Shown here: one piece after another, positions 1 to 11,500 of the stretch
Layout: the number at the start of each line of letters is the position of its first letter
How positions within the stretch are numbered: position 1 is the first letter of the stretch
From: Floccularia luteovirens
Lineage: Eukaryota > Basidiomycota > Agaricomycetes > Agaricales > Squamanitaceae
Reading direction: 5' to 3'
NCBI GenBank assembly: GCA_009739215.1
Contig: VSJF01000016.1
Span: forward strand, 62,001 to 126,000
Length of the DNA: 64,000 nt
Notes under the pieces: model-generated
Databases searched by the model: none
Told to the model about the DNA's origin: nothing
Seen by the model: the letters and a program-made list of their open reading frames with translations, nothing else
Made by a program: the position numbers and the translations under genes

Positions 1-535
1 ATCTCTGCAGCGTTTTGGGGCTCAGATCTCAAAAGAGCCCAAGTTACCATGAACTAGGTTATTGTTACATCTTCAAGACGTACAACAAATTGCTCAGGAT
101 TACTCCATTCAATTAAAGAAAAAGGCGGTGCCAGCCGAGGTGGAAACTTTTAGTGCAAGTATGCTTTGTTGGACTCAGTATCAAGATACAGTATTGCAGT
201 GTGGTGATGGAAAATAAGAATTCGAAGTTCAAGTAGTACTTATACTAGATACAGTTATACTCGTTTCGGAACGGGCATGCAGTTGGCAAAGTAAAAGCTG
301 ATCATTTGCAATAGTAAACACCCCCCAGCTTGGTGTAGAATTTACTTGCCAGAGAAAGAGACAGGATTCGGCGAACTCCAACTTTACTTGTCATAGTAAA
401 AAGGATACAACGTACTTAATTGGGTCCACAAAAATAAGCAGAGGCTCAATTGAATTATAACCCAATAGTTTCGAATGAATTGTAATGACGAACTATCTAT
501 CCATCCGGCACCGCTAACTAGCGCTGTATACTAAT
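1..535. other. no gene recognised
   Basis: Both strands show only short, unpatterned open frames and no recognisable domain or splice-consistent exon series. It is probably the 3' flank of the minus-strand secreted-protein gene that ends at 536. Confidence 0.5.
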
Positions 536-1188
536 TTAATTGCCATCGATTGTAAAAGTTGGACTGCGATTTCCTGAATCGCCAAACACTGAAAGTTCCA
601 TTTAGTCTTCTGATTCTGACTGGTATACCAAGAAAGCAACTTACACACGACAATGTAGTTATTCGCAGGATTTACTCGTGGAACTTTGACAAGACGACTG
701 CTCTCAGAAATATCGAAATCCTCTGCAAGCGGGTGATCTAGGTAAACAACAATCAGAATGGGAACATTTTCAAACCATCATTTGACGGCTAACGGCTAAC
801 CAAGGTCTAAATGCTCATTTGAGTTATCATCGTTCAGATAGCCTAAGACGATTCGTCCACGCTTATTCGTCGTGTTCGCGGGCATATCACGGATATCCCT
901 AGGAGAGGTGAAAATCCTCCGTTGATCAGCTGGAGCAAAGATTAACAAAGCGGGAGGTACTTGCCACGTAACGTTTACATATGAGTCCGTCTTCCATACT
1001 GTTCCGTGAGTGGGACTCGTGATCTTTGGATTATAGACGTCGCGAGAAAATAACGCCGACCTAGCGGAATTGACCTTTTGGCCGAGATGCGCCTGGCATG
1101 GCATACAGCCGTTTATAACGCCAGCATCGATGGAATAAAATAAGGCAATAAATATAAAGGATAAAAAGAAGTTGAAGTTGAACATCAT
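536..1188 (-). CDS. secreted Kre9/Knh1-like N-terminal domain protein, 3 exons
   Basis: Exons on the minus strand are 1188-801, 737-645 and 588-536, with introns of 63 and 56 nt. They total 534 nt, giving 177 aa. Residues 1-22 form a hydrophobic signal peptide (MMFNFNFFLSFIFIALFYS). The mature part carries the hallmarks of the fungal Ser/Thr-rich GPI-anchored (Kre9/Knh1 N-terminal) family: a PKITSPTHGTVW start followed by VNVTWQ, then GRIVLGYLND, a NEHLDLDHPLA block, a VPRVNP turn and a terminal VVLFGDSGN motif. The last two blocks appear only after splicing. The usual Ser/Thr-rich tail and GPI signal are absent, so it is a short, probably soluble wall-associated or secreted form. Its exact role is unknown in the family. 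The domain call is firm; the ATG is the first one before the signal peptide. Confidence 0.85.
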
Positions 1189-2209
1189 GACCGGCGTGAG
1201 TTCGATAATATGATTTGGGGATAAGGTAAAATGAAATCAAGGACATTTCTGCAAAGGGAGTGTCGTTTATAAAGGGACCGATAGGAGGAATTACAGTGTA
1301 GCCTAAATCACTTTTGGAGCGGATCACAACATAGTTGGAACGGAAATCAAATTTGACTCACATGTGTAGCTGTCCTGTACTCGCAATAAGATCCGTGAAG
1401 TCGAATCACTGCTATTGCATAAATTACAGAATGTAGATTTATTTTGGCTACATGTGCATTGACAGGAGTCTGAAGGGATTGTTAGAGTTTACGATTAACG
1501 CTTTAGGCGTGGGCCGAATCTTCCGAGTCTTCTACCCTTTGCTGCAAAGAGTGCCGAGGAGTTCCATAGCATACCCTAGATGTATTTTCGTAAAAAAAAT
1601 GCAAAGTTCCGGAACATGCCATGAGCAATGTACCTTTGCCACAGGTCTATGCTTGACAAAAATTGAATCAGCGCGTTGGGTCACACGGCCTTGCTAGTCA
1701 CGTGTGTGCCGTGACACAGTAAACGACAGCACACGACTCACAAGGCGCACTGAGTCCGCGACTCGACCACTTAGCTGACTCTTATCGATACAACGCTTGG
1801 CCGGCAGTTTAGGGACCAGCTCCTCAAGTTGAAGCGTGGCAAGTGAACTGTCTACATTAGTAAGTCATTTCCGAAATACGATTCAGGTTAGGTTATTGTT
1901 ACTCAATCATACACTAGCTTTGTCTGTGCTGTGGCCAGACGACTCTTTACATGTTAATTGTCAGCCTGACTCGGATGCCTGCCTTATGATCTCCCCTCTA
2001 GAACTTGGACTTGTACTATAACTATCGACTTCGTTATTCAGGCATTGCACTCAAGAAACTACGATTCGACTATGAACATATGATCTGTATCAGAAGGCAG
2101 ACATAAACATTCCCTTACCAATCATAAAGGCTAGCCGTTTTTGCAACATTGTCTTCCTTTGCATCAACTCTGCAGATTCTGCTGTGAATAAAAGCTACCT
2201 ATCCCAGTA
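1189..2209. other. intergenic, divergent promoter region
   Basis: This region lies between the secreted-protein gene (minus) and the first Rif1-like gene (plus). It contains a CACGTG E-box-type palindrome near 1698. I see no ACGCGT box like those ahead of RIF1 at 13.5 kb. The open frames at 1452-1697 and 1836-2021 have no recognisable content. Confidence 0.5.
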
Positions 2210-5200
2210 ATGGGTACAATCGGCGATGTAACTTTCACAGATCTGTTAAAGTCACCTCTTCAAACCCTACGAGAATCTCTCCAAGACCCGCATCATGACT
2301 ATGTTTCTCTACACGACCTCATTGAGGCATATTCCATTTTATCTAATAGAATCAAGCAACATGTCCTTGCATGCTCGCGATTGGACCATCTTACTCAAGC
2401 GCTGGAGCAAGTCAAGACATATTCATCCGAATTAATCGACTGTTTGAATCGCGATATACGTAGAGTTCGTATCCTCGATCATGCACTCGAACGTCAAACA
2501 CCCAACCTTGGTTCTATGTATTCAACCCCGCCTATGACTGAGCAAGATTTGTTTCTTGCAAGGCGTAGACTAGATGTCTCGAAATTATGCCATCACGCTC
2601 TTATATTTGTATCAGATATCTTCGTACTTCCCTTGTTGTATTGTATTTTCTCTGGTCAGTCACACAAAATATCAAGCATTACCATCGGCTGATTTTGTGT
2701 CAGATCACGACCTTCAATCATTATTACATGAATTGCTTCTCATCAGCTCTATGCCCACCTTACCGACACCAAGTGCCAGCAAGACGTGGTCTATTATTAC
2801 ATGGGTGCTATCAACCCAGCGACTCCCATCCGCCATTGTGACTGTTAAGAAGAGTGTCATCTGCTCGACCATCTTCCGTGCTGTCAATAATGACTATGGC
2901 GAACAAGCGAGAATAGACGGACTGAAGGAAAGTTACTTGGTTGTATCGTATACTCATCTGATACTCATGCTAGAATACAGGCTATCTCCAACTTCTTGAC
3001 CCAGTATCCAAAAGAATTTTTTCAACCACTGCTCCCACTGCTCCCTGACACACTTAGATGCCTGATCTCTCCAGATGTGACATGCAGACTGACAGCTGCT
3101 TATGCCCTCAGTGGTTTCGCCCATACCAAAATAACTCATGAAACAGTTATCCTCCCACAAGATGAAATCTCTTCCATCATACATTCTTTCATCAGAAATT
3201 CTCGTGGAAAATTGGCGGAAATTGCACTTATCGATGTTATAAAGGTTGCAGTGATTGGAAAGGAATCGTCCTGGAAAGGCATGGGTCCATCATGGACTGC
3301 CGCAGTCTATACCTGTCTGGTGGTTCTCGCAGACGCTTCCTTGTTCACCGAAAAACCGTCCATCAAATTTTTCATACGGACACTAGAATGTATAGCAAAT
3401 CCAAGGACGAGTGCAATCTCTTCATTACTCCCCTGTCTATGGAAACCTCTTCTCTGGGCATTTTCTCGTATCGCTAAAGAAAGAGATATTCAAGATGCGG
3501 ACGATGATTATGATTCTGCTACTACAGACAATGTGCGGGAGCGTGCATTCAAGGTCCTTACACAAGAACTCAAAGGCGGTATTGGCATAACATTTGCTGC
3601 AATTATCCTCGGAACAGAAGAAGGTCAACGTGAGACGAATGCAAATTCTGGACTAGTCATATCCATTCTTCAGGACTTGGTCTCCAAGCACGGGAACTCT
3701 GGACGCCTTGAAGGATTCTTACTGCTAAAGAGGCTAGTCAGTGCAGTAGGCGCTTCTCGTCCGGGAAACCCGACAAACACAAGTCCATCATCCATCTTTC
3801 CCCACGATCTCATAAATGGTACATTATTGCATTGCGATGTGGGAGAGCTCAAGGAATTGATTCGTCTGATGCCTTCCTACAACCTTGATGAAGTACGGCA
3901 ATTCTCTGAAGAGGAGATAGTTCACCATTGGGATGAACTGCTCGAGGTTTGCTTAATCCTCATGGATACCTCTCTGGAACATGATTTAGAAACGCATATG
4001 GCGAGTGAATTAAATTTTGTGGATACAAAGCTTTGCTGATATTTTATTTGTCTTGTAGAACGAACTTGTTCATGTATGGCAAGCGCTTCTACTAGCTCAA
4101 GCACAGCTGACGCAGGGTAATCTTCATCTGACCGCATCTTCCGCTTTTGCCACGAAAATCACCTCTGCAATCACCCGATTTGTCATCGAGACCCGTGAAA
4201 GTGTATCACAGATCCAACGACTTGTATTAGTTCGCAAACTGTGTACGACCATGACCCATGTATTCACAAAATCCTGGCTTTCATCACCTGCAAAGGATAT
4301 TCTTTCCTCTATCCTTTCACAAGATTATCATCTAGAAAATAGCTCTGTGGAAACGGCTTGGACTCAGGCCTGTGCAACTTTGATTTTCATGGACTTGTCC
4401 ACCCTCGTGAATGGTGCTTTTCAGAATATTGATCATACGAACATTCATATCAGAAAGCAGCTATGGAAAGCTCTCTGCCAACATATTCCTTGGGATAATG
4501 AAGATATGGCTTACAATGATATTATCAAGATTCTCTTAATACCTTTCGAGTGGGTTTTCATTCTTTTCTACTTGGTTGTGCACTTTTGTAATATTTCGTT
4601 CCAGGTTTCGGGAGATGTCTGACATGGACATGTTAGTATGGGAAGATACCTATCGGCGCACAATAAGCCTTTCTAGTGACAAGCCTCGAATAATTGTAGA
4701 TCGTTTTCTACAAAGGCTTGATAAGAAACATCTCGAACTGTGGGTCACCCACTTTCAGTCGTTCCCCCTTTTATCTCAAGCAAGCATTGCAGGCTTCAAT
4801 CTGTACCTCATGTCGTACTTTTATTACTAAAAGACCTTGCGATCGCCGACAGGAAACCATTTGCAACTGAAATATTCAACCTTGTGGATAGGATTCTATA
4901 CTCCAACTATCCTCCCAGTGCAGAGAAGCATCCTACCATGATGGATATATTGTATCGTATGGGAGCTATTATTGCCTCTTGTCCGAGTAGCTTAGTCGTG
5001 GGACTCATCTCGATTTTGCAAAAAAGCTTTTGCTACTGGATTGGCGATGAAAGAAATATTCTCTCAAATGATGATCATGATACGATCGTAAGTCGTAGTC
5101 CTCTTCTTTACTTCGTACTGACTCGATGCTCTCTTCCAGGTGACCTCAGTATACTGCAATGCCCTTGATAATATCTCACTCCTAGAACCTACGATGGATA

Positions 5201-6649
5201 TCCTTCATACCCTTTCCCCATTTCTCGTGTCAGTCTTCTCACGCGCCAATGCTTTAGGCCCAAAGGCTTTCGTAACTTATTGGCGGTCCAAGTATCATGA
5301 TCGTGACGACTTGCAATCATGTCCGAGTGATATCCAAGTCTGTTTAAAGGCATGGAGCGTTATGTGTGAAGATAGTCTTGGTGATGCCTTTTCAATCGTG
5401 TCGGAATCACAGCACCCAGTGAGTTGACATCTTCTCCAATATTTTACCTGAAATTTAATGTTTTGTAGCCAAGCACCGTTGTCCCTGCCTCCCCAGAGTC
5501 CAAAAGAAAACGAGAGGTTCCCTACATGCAAAGACGTTCTCAAGGGAGCACGAAGAACGCGCTCGAAGACCCCTCAACACGGAGCCCCTCATCCTCAAAA
5601 GTTGCTCTATCCAATGGTTCTCAAGGCGGAAAGAAGCGACCTGCTGATACAAGGCGTAAGTGACCAATCTCTGCATAATGGTTCTAGATATGAATTACCA
5701 TTTTTATAAGGTTCTAATTCTGCGAAACGGCGCAAGATTGAGTTGGCATCCATTCAGGAGAAAGCGTCTCCGATAAGTAACTTTTCCATTGGTAAAGATT
5801 GCTCTCTGGGGCCAACAACGAGAAGTCGTGGTTTCAGCGCACCCCTCCAAAGACTTTCGCCAAGAAATCAGTCTGATGGGAAGCGGGGACCATCATCTGC
5901 CGCCTCCACGTCGCAGAAACACAAGCAACCTGCGAATGTCTCTCACGAATATGCTGAGTTACCAAAAAATGACCAACGTGTGCGGAAGTCACAAAGTGCA
6001 CCAGGTACTCCCAATCGTCTTCTACCGTCACCTCCCAGCTTGAAGGATGCGTCACTGTTTCCGGACGAAATTGAATGCGAGGGTGCACCCGCTGGAGTAG
6101 TCCACGAGGATATTGATTATTTCCAACTCAATCCAAGATCACAGCAAAATAACTCAGGTATGCCTACCAAACTTCTATGGATCCTAAACTGTCTCTCAAC
6201 AGAACCCCTACTCCTAGACGCATCAGTGCCCGAAACTGATTTTGAAAACAGTAGTGATACAGATATCCCGATGGTCCAGGTACCCTTATTGAAAAATATC
6301 ACGTAAAATATAATATATTGTTCTTACTAAATCTCCTACAGGCTCCCAACAGCCAAATGCAAGGATTAGTCCACCACTCAAATACCGCCCTGGAAAACGG
6401 CGGACCTACTCACAAAGGACACCTGAACCCTCGTCTGAGCTTCGGCCACCACCATTGAAAAGGAGCAAGACGACATCAGCGCGATTGGATGCTTTAGAGA
6501 ATGCGTTTGCTGTCGTCACCGAAACAGAAGGTGTCTCGCAAGTGCCTATAGAAGATTTACTTCGTGCGACATGTCTGGCTAATCAGATCAATGTAGTCCT
6601 CAACGATCAGATGAGCAAAAAGCTTGCTGCTGAAGCAAATCCCAGGTAG
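2210..6649 (+). CDS. diverged Rif1-like paralog (Rif1 N-terminal HEAT domain)
   Basis: This is a multi-exon homolog of the Rif1 gene at 8564-13400. Approximate exons are 2210-2654, 2704-2939, 2981-4018 (or -3946), 4059-4549, 4605-4757, 4793-5087, 5140-5418, 5469-5655 and 5711 to 6649. Matching blocks in order include DLIEAY vs DLIEGY, the AYALSGFA helix vs CHALGGFV, CLWKPLLWAF vs CLIWRPVAWAY, LLLKRLVSA vs ALMKRLVSS and the late HEAT exon DILHTLSPFLVSVF. The C-terminal third is disordered, basic and Ser/Pro-rich (SPESKRKRE, SAKRRK), ending in a helical stretch around RLDALENAF. Rif1 proteins act in replication timing, telomere length control and repair choice. Compared with its neighbour, this paralog lacks the roughly 90-residue N-terminal extension with the SILK and RVxF PP1-docking motifs. 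Three junctions are uncertain: the exon-2 donor, the 35-nt intron at 4758-4792, and the phase of the last intron near 6250-6342. The frame is otherwise open, so it may be functional. Confidence 0.8.
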
Positions 6650-7559
6650 TTCTCTTTTTTGTTGTTTTTCTTTTCAATTCGTGTATGATATTTTATGTTC
6701 CACTATCCTTATCACATTTCGACTTCGCGTTCATTCTTAGTTCTATAATCTCAGCATATACCCCATGTAGTTTTACCCATAAAATAATGAGGTATTGCCA
6801 TATGTGCCTTATGTGATGAAAGTTTTTTGTCACGACCAATTTCGCACCAACATATAACTCCCCCTTCTCCATCCCCGTCTGTTGTCTGGAGGCTGTACTA
6901 AGTTGAAAGCTCAGAAAAGGTATATTGGCAGTTAATGTTGACATATGACTACGCTAGAGATTCTTGATTTGTGTATAACTTTCTGGACGGCAAAGTGTAC
7001 AGAACATGCTCTGCATCATACAGATCGCCGTTTGAGCGGCCGTCCAATTCACAATGGACTAAATTTCTCAACAGGATCACGACCGCTCACCCCGTAATTC
7101 ATGTCGGTCCCATATCGGTGTATTCCGGTGTGGTGTGCCCTCTTAATAGTTCTTTCGGTGGCACTTCATGTCACGAGACAGGCCAGTACTATTAACGATG
7201 TTTCGGGTTCAAAGTGATTGCTCACTAATATAACTGACACGTGTTGATCCAGATAAAGTCTGTCACTATCGATTTCACTATCGTCCCATCAATCCAAAGC
7301 ATGCGTGAATGAACCTTGTCTTCACAACAACAGCCTCTTACCTCTGAACCGTTCCTACTAACTCCATCTCTTCAGCTTGCTTTTTGACTCACAACGCTTC
7401 CAACAATCTGTGGTATCGTGTGCTACGTGCTTGCAAACCAATCTATCAAATACTTGCCTCAACGTTGATATTATACTGTCTGCATCGATCAAATCAGCGA
7501 TGGACCCGACGAATTTTCTTCAAACATAATCGGAATTAATCGTCCTTACTTCATTAAAC
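6650..7559. other. intergenic 3' flank of the Rif1-like paralog
   Basis: The region is AT-rich just after the stop codon. No coherent coding signal is seen on either strand; the open frames at 6693-6944 and 6971-7195 are unpatterned. Confidence 0.5.
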
Positions 7560-8160
7560 GATATCATAGCAGAGTTTGCGGCATTGCATTGTCACCAAAT
7601 GGCTCTCATCTCTACAGTTGTGATCGCGGTAGGGTAGCTCGTATATGCAACGGAACGAACGGGGAAGAGGCCCACCCGACGCCGATGAAGAGTGATCTAA
7701 GTAAGGTTTTACGTGCAACATTCTCACCTGACGCGCAAAGAGTAGCTGTATGTCATTCTGGACAAACAATTATGTCTGGGATGAACAGACTAGTCGACTA
7801 CGCAAGAGGCTGATTGATCATAGAAATTCGGAGTTTTTGGGTAGAATTCTCTGGCGATGGCGAGTAACTGACAAGTATTGAGCCTTCAATATTTGTCAGC
7901 TACTCTTTCATTGAAATCATCAATTGGAAGTGTGACAATGATGACGTTCTCAGACGAAGACTTTTTTGCATTTACTGCCAATCAACTTTCTCTTGTCACA
8001 GATATCTCTGGAAAAGCCATTCTTCACACATGGGACATCAATACATTAGGTTATGATCGTGCGCAGATGTAAGTTTAGACCTCGGGACGAGTTGTAACTG
8101 GGACGTATGGTGGTAGCATCATCATGTGGGACATCGATAATCTGATAGACTAACTAAGTA
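7560..8160 (+). pseudogene. WD40-repeat gene relic
   Basis: Several WD40 signatures survive in shifting plus-strand frames. They are a blade start of type GIALSPNGSHLYSC, a TFSPDAQRVAV strand pair, a WDEQTSRLRKRL unit after a frame change, and TGTYGGSIIMWDIDN near 8100-8150 followed at once by a stop. Frames are interrupted repeatedly and no start or upstream NACHT domain is present. The wording of the blades resembles those of the NLR proteins at 24-34 kb, so this is probably a decayed fragment of that family. It sits in the 1.9-kb gap between the two convergent Rif1-like genes. From about 8160 to 8563 nothing else is recognised. Confidence 0.6.
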
Positions 8161-8563
8161 CTATCATATTCATCACATTCCATGAGCCTTTTGATACCGT
8201 CAGATTAGCACACCATGGTTGAGTATGCACCAGGATGGGCGGAAGGTTATTGATTGGGTTTTGAGAAACGAACCACCTCACACCATTGCACGCTCTACTG
8301 GGAAGTTGGTGTTTTTGAACCACAAATGATCAAATTAGTTTCGAAATCTTCTTCGATTGAGTAATCATATACCTACATCCAGCTAGGGCCCATACATGTG
8401 TATAATTGTTTTATCGACGACATTAAACTCAGATTTCATTTCAGTTCGAAAATATCTACATCATTGTTAAAAAAATACATAAGAATAAAAAATATGGTAC
8501 ACTACAGTGAAAGGTAATTAAAGGTGCAATTCAACAGTTGACTCTGGCCAACTTAATCCTACT

Positions 8564-11500
8564 TCAAGTAGGGGAGCAAATCGTAAATGACTCAATCCTC
8601 CGCAACCTCCTAGAAACGATACGTTTGACCGGGCTGGAAGGCATATCATCACTAGATGCGTCATCGTGCTCACTGTCCTGATATTTGCGCAACGCTGGAG
8701 ATATAATATGATGTGGAGTGACCTGACCAAAGTGCGGGTCATCGTCAGAAGAAAGTTGTTCAACCCTTTTAAGCATAGCTTTTCTCTCTGACCCGTAAGT
8801 GATGACGGAGTCGTCGCTATCCGGGAACAGAGTCTCTAGTCGGGATGAAGGAGTCTCTGGCTGCAAGGGACCACTATCGCTCCGCCGTCTCTTGACTGAA
8901 GTTCTGATCGAGAAGTTTTCCGCATTGCTAATCGACCGCATTTGCCTGATACCTTTGGTCGAAGGTGTTTTTGGTGGAAAAGCAAGGGAATCCATACTGC
9001 CAGTATGCCGAAGTTGAGAAATGGTTTTACTCCTCGCAAGACGTGGAATTTCTACAGACTCCATAAATGCCCGCTTACGTTTCCTAAAGGGGGATGCAGG
9101 AAGGGATACTGAGCCACTAGAGGGAGACTTCTCGAGGGTAGGGAAGGGCACAGTCAGGAGAGATGTTTCAACGAGACGTTCTTCCTCAATATCCAAAGAA
9201 TTGCTTGATGACGGGGACTGGCCCTCAAATCTTGCTTTCTTAGATGGAGAGGGCCTCGCCAAAGAGTGTCCATCTCTTTCTAGACACCTCTTGGATAAAC
9301 TGAAGGGTTTGATTCCAAGTGAAGATGCAGATGTGGGTGCCAGAGGTGAGGTCATCGCAATGCGATCCGCGATGGGAGTAATGTTTCCTAGCTGATTAGG
9401 ACTTGCATTTTCTTTGTCCCCATCTGCAATCCTTCTCCGCTTTCTTGATGAACTGGCACACAGGCCATGAACAGCAGAGCGGGGGGTTCGGACAGGGGTT
9501 CGAGGATTCGATATCTTGCGTACTCTAATAGGGGATTGAGGTGATCGAGGTGCAACGATTGCTTCGAAGAGGCCTGGAGATGGCTTGTGAGGACGGGGTG
9601 GACTCCATCCAGAAGAATCCTTTATGGAAGTGGGCGTTGAAGGTACGAATAGTCTGCTGCAAGTTGGTTTTTCATCAATATCTGATGTCGAGAGATTAAG
9701 AGAGGAAGCAGCGGGGAAAGTAATAAAGGCGTGTCCTAGATTCTCATCGAGCTCGGATATCTCTTCTGCGACTTCATCAGCGGAGTTCAGAGAAGACGAT
9801 TCACAAACTTCCTCTTGTGAAATCTTAGAAAGGTAATGATCTTGTATTGTTGTCGGCCAAACACCTTTGGGAGGAGATATCTCAGAGTAGGTCGATTGCC
9901 AAAACTCATGGAAAGCCTCATGTATAAGCTCAGGCATATCTTCACGACCGGAAAAGACGGACTCCAAGACAGGCATCACGGCCTCCAGAGTTGTACTGGT
10001 TTTTGGAAGATCTTCAACACGGAGCAAAAAGTGCTGGTAAAGTGGGATGATCTGGACGGCGTTTCAAAAGCAATCTTAGCTACCGATCAAATCAGAAGGA
10101 AAGGCGTAATAATACGTACATCATACTCTAAATCGCTGGTGGTCCACGCTTTATAATCGTCAGAGAACCAAAGACATAGCCCTTCTTGGATCGTCTCGAA
10201 TAAACGCAGGCATAGCTCGGGAGGACAATTGCCAATGATGGTTTGAAGCGCACGAACGAGCCATAGTGATGCCTCCTTGTTACGAGGCTCAGGAGGATAA
10301 GTGGTCAGCATTGCTTCATTAACAAACTCCAGAGCCCCTACAGGGATATCTCTGGCATCTGACATGTCCAAATTGGCCATGAGTAGATCTGGAGCACGCG
10401 AAGACGATACTCTCGTTGGAGTTTGATTTTGATGAATGAAGCAAGCGATATTGTCAATAACGGTGACCGAGTCCACCCCGTAGTCAAGAGCCTTGCTAAA
10501 TGCGTGCTCCAAGAATTGCTCCCACAATTCACAATCTTCGCTCGCCAAAGTCCAACTGTATGCGTCACTATTTGAAAATTACTTGATGAAAATTAGGCAT
10601 ATAAACCAAAAACGAAAGACGCACGTAAATGGAATTCCAAGGAGCAAAGCAGCTCCATTTGTATTCGCCTCTTCTTCTCGCCATGTTTGCACACAAGTCC
10701 TCCAAACTAAAGCTCTCATCTTTGTGGTCCAGTTCCAAGTCTGTTTGGTGCCATCTCTGAGCGGTTCATAACCCCAGAACATTTGCATCGTGTAGTAATC
10801 CGAAATCGTCAAAATCTGGGTGCAGAGTAGAGACCAAGCAATACGTGCAGCATCGTTAGATCCAACCAGCTCTTCTTCGTTACTCATCAGACAAACTAGT
10901 AGGTTTTCCGAAGCATGCTCAACATCAGAAGGAGAGAAGTGTTCTGGCATAGATACCCAGAGTCTTTGTGCAATGTTCAATTTCATCAAGCCATTGGTCA
11001 TATCCGAGAGTCGTTCCATCTTAATGGGTGATGAGCAGCGTGTAGGTGGACTCTTGGGCCGGAAGTCAAGATCCTCGTCTTGTAGAATGTCAATGATAAC
11101 GTCTACCACTCGGGTAGCAAATCCAGGCATCGGGTTGTTTTCGTCTTGGCTATCTGTTGTAACACTTGAATAATTTTCGGTGAATGATTCCATGTCAGAC
11201 GGACCTCGCAACACTGAGACGTTGGCTGCCAACAACCCATTCCATACACTAACCAAATCAGGCTGTCAAGAGGTGGAATGAGCCAGATGTCGAAATAAAC
11301 AGGACAGGATACTCACAGGTAACTCTGTCTGGCCATATACTACTAATCGAGTAAGTGCCTTCTTCCAGACTGTTATAAAACCATCAAATACACCCTCGGT
11401 AGTAATTTCTTCGACAGTGAGACACCTGATATCATCTATAGTTGGAACCTGCTCGTAAACCATTTTCACAGCACCACTGATGCTCTCGTAATCGACAGAA

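Noticed and set aside
8799..9395. Long frames antisense to the last RIF1 exon
   Set aside because: They are shadows of the Ser/Pro/Lys-rich coding exon on the other strand, with no motif or splice support.
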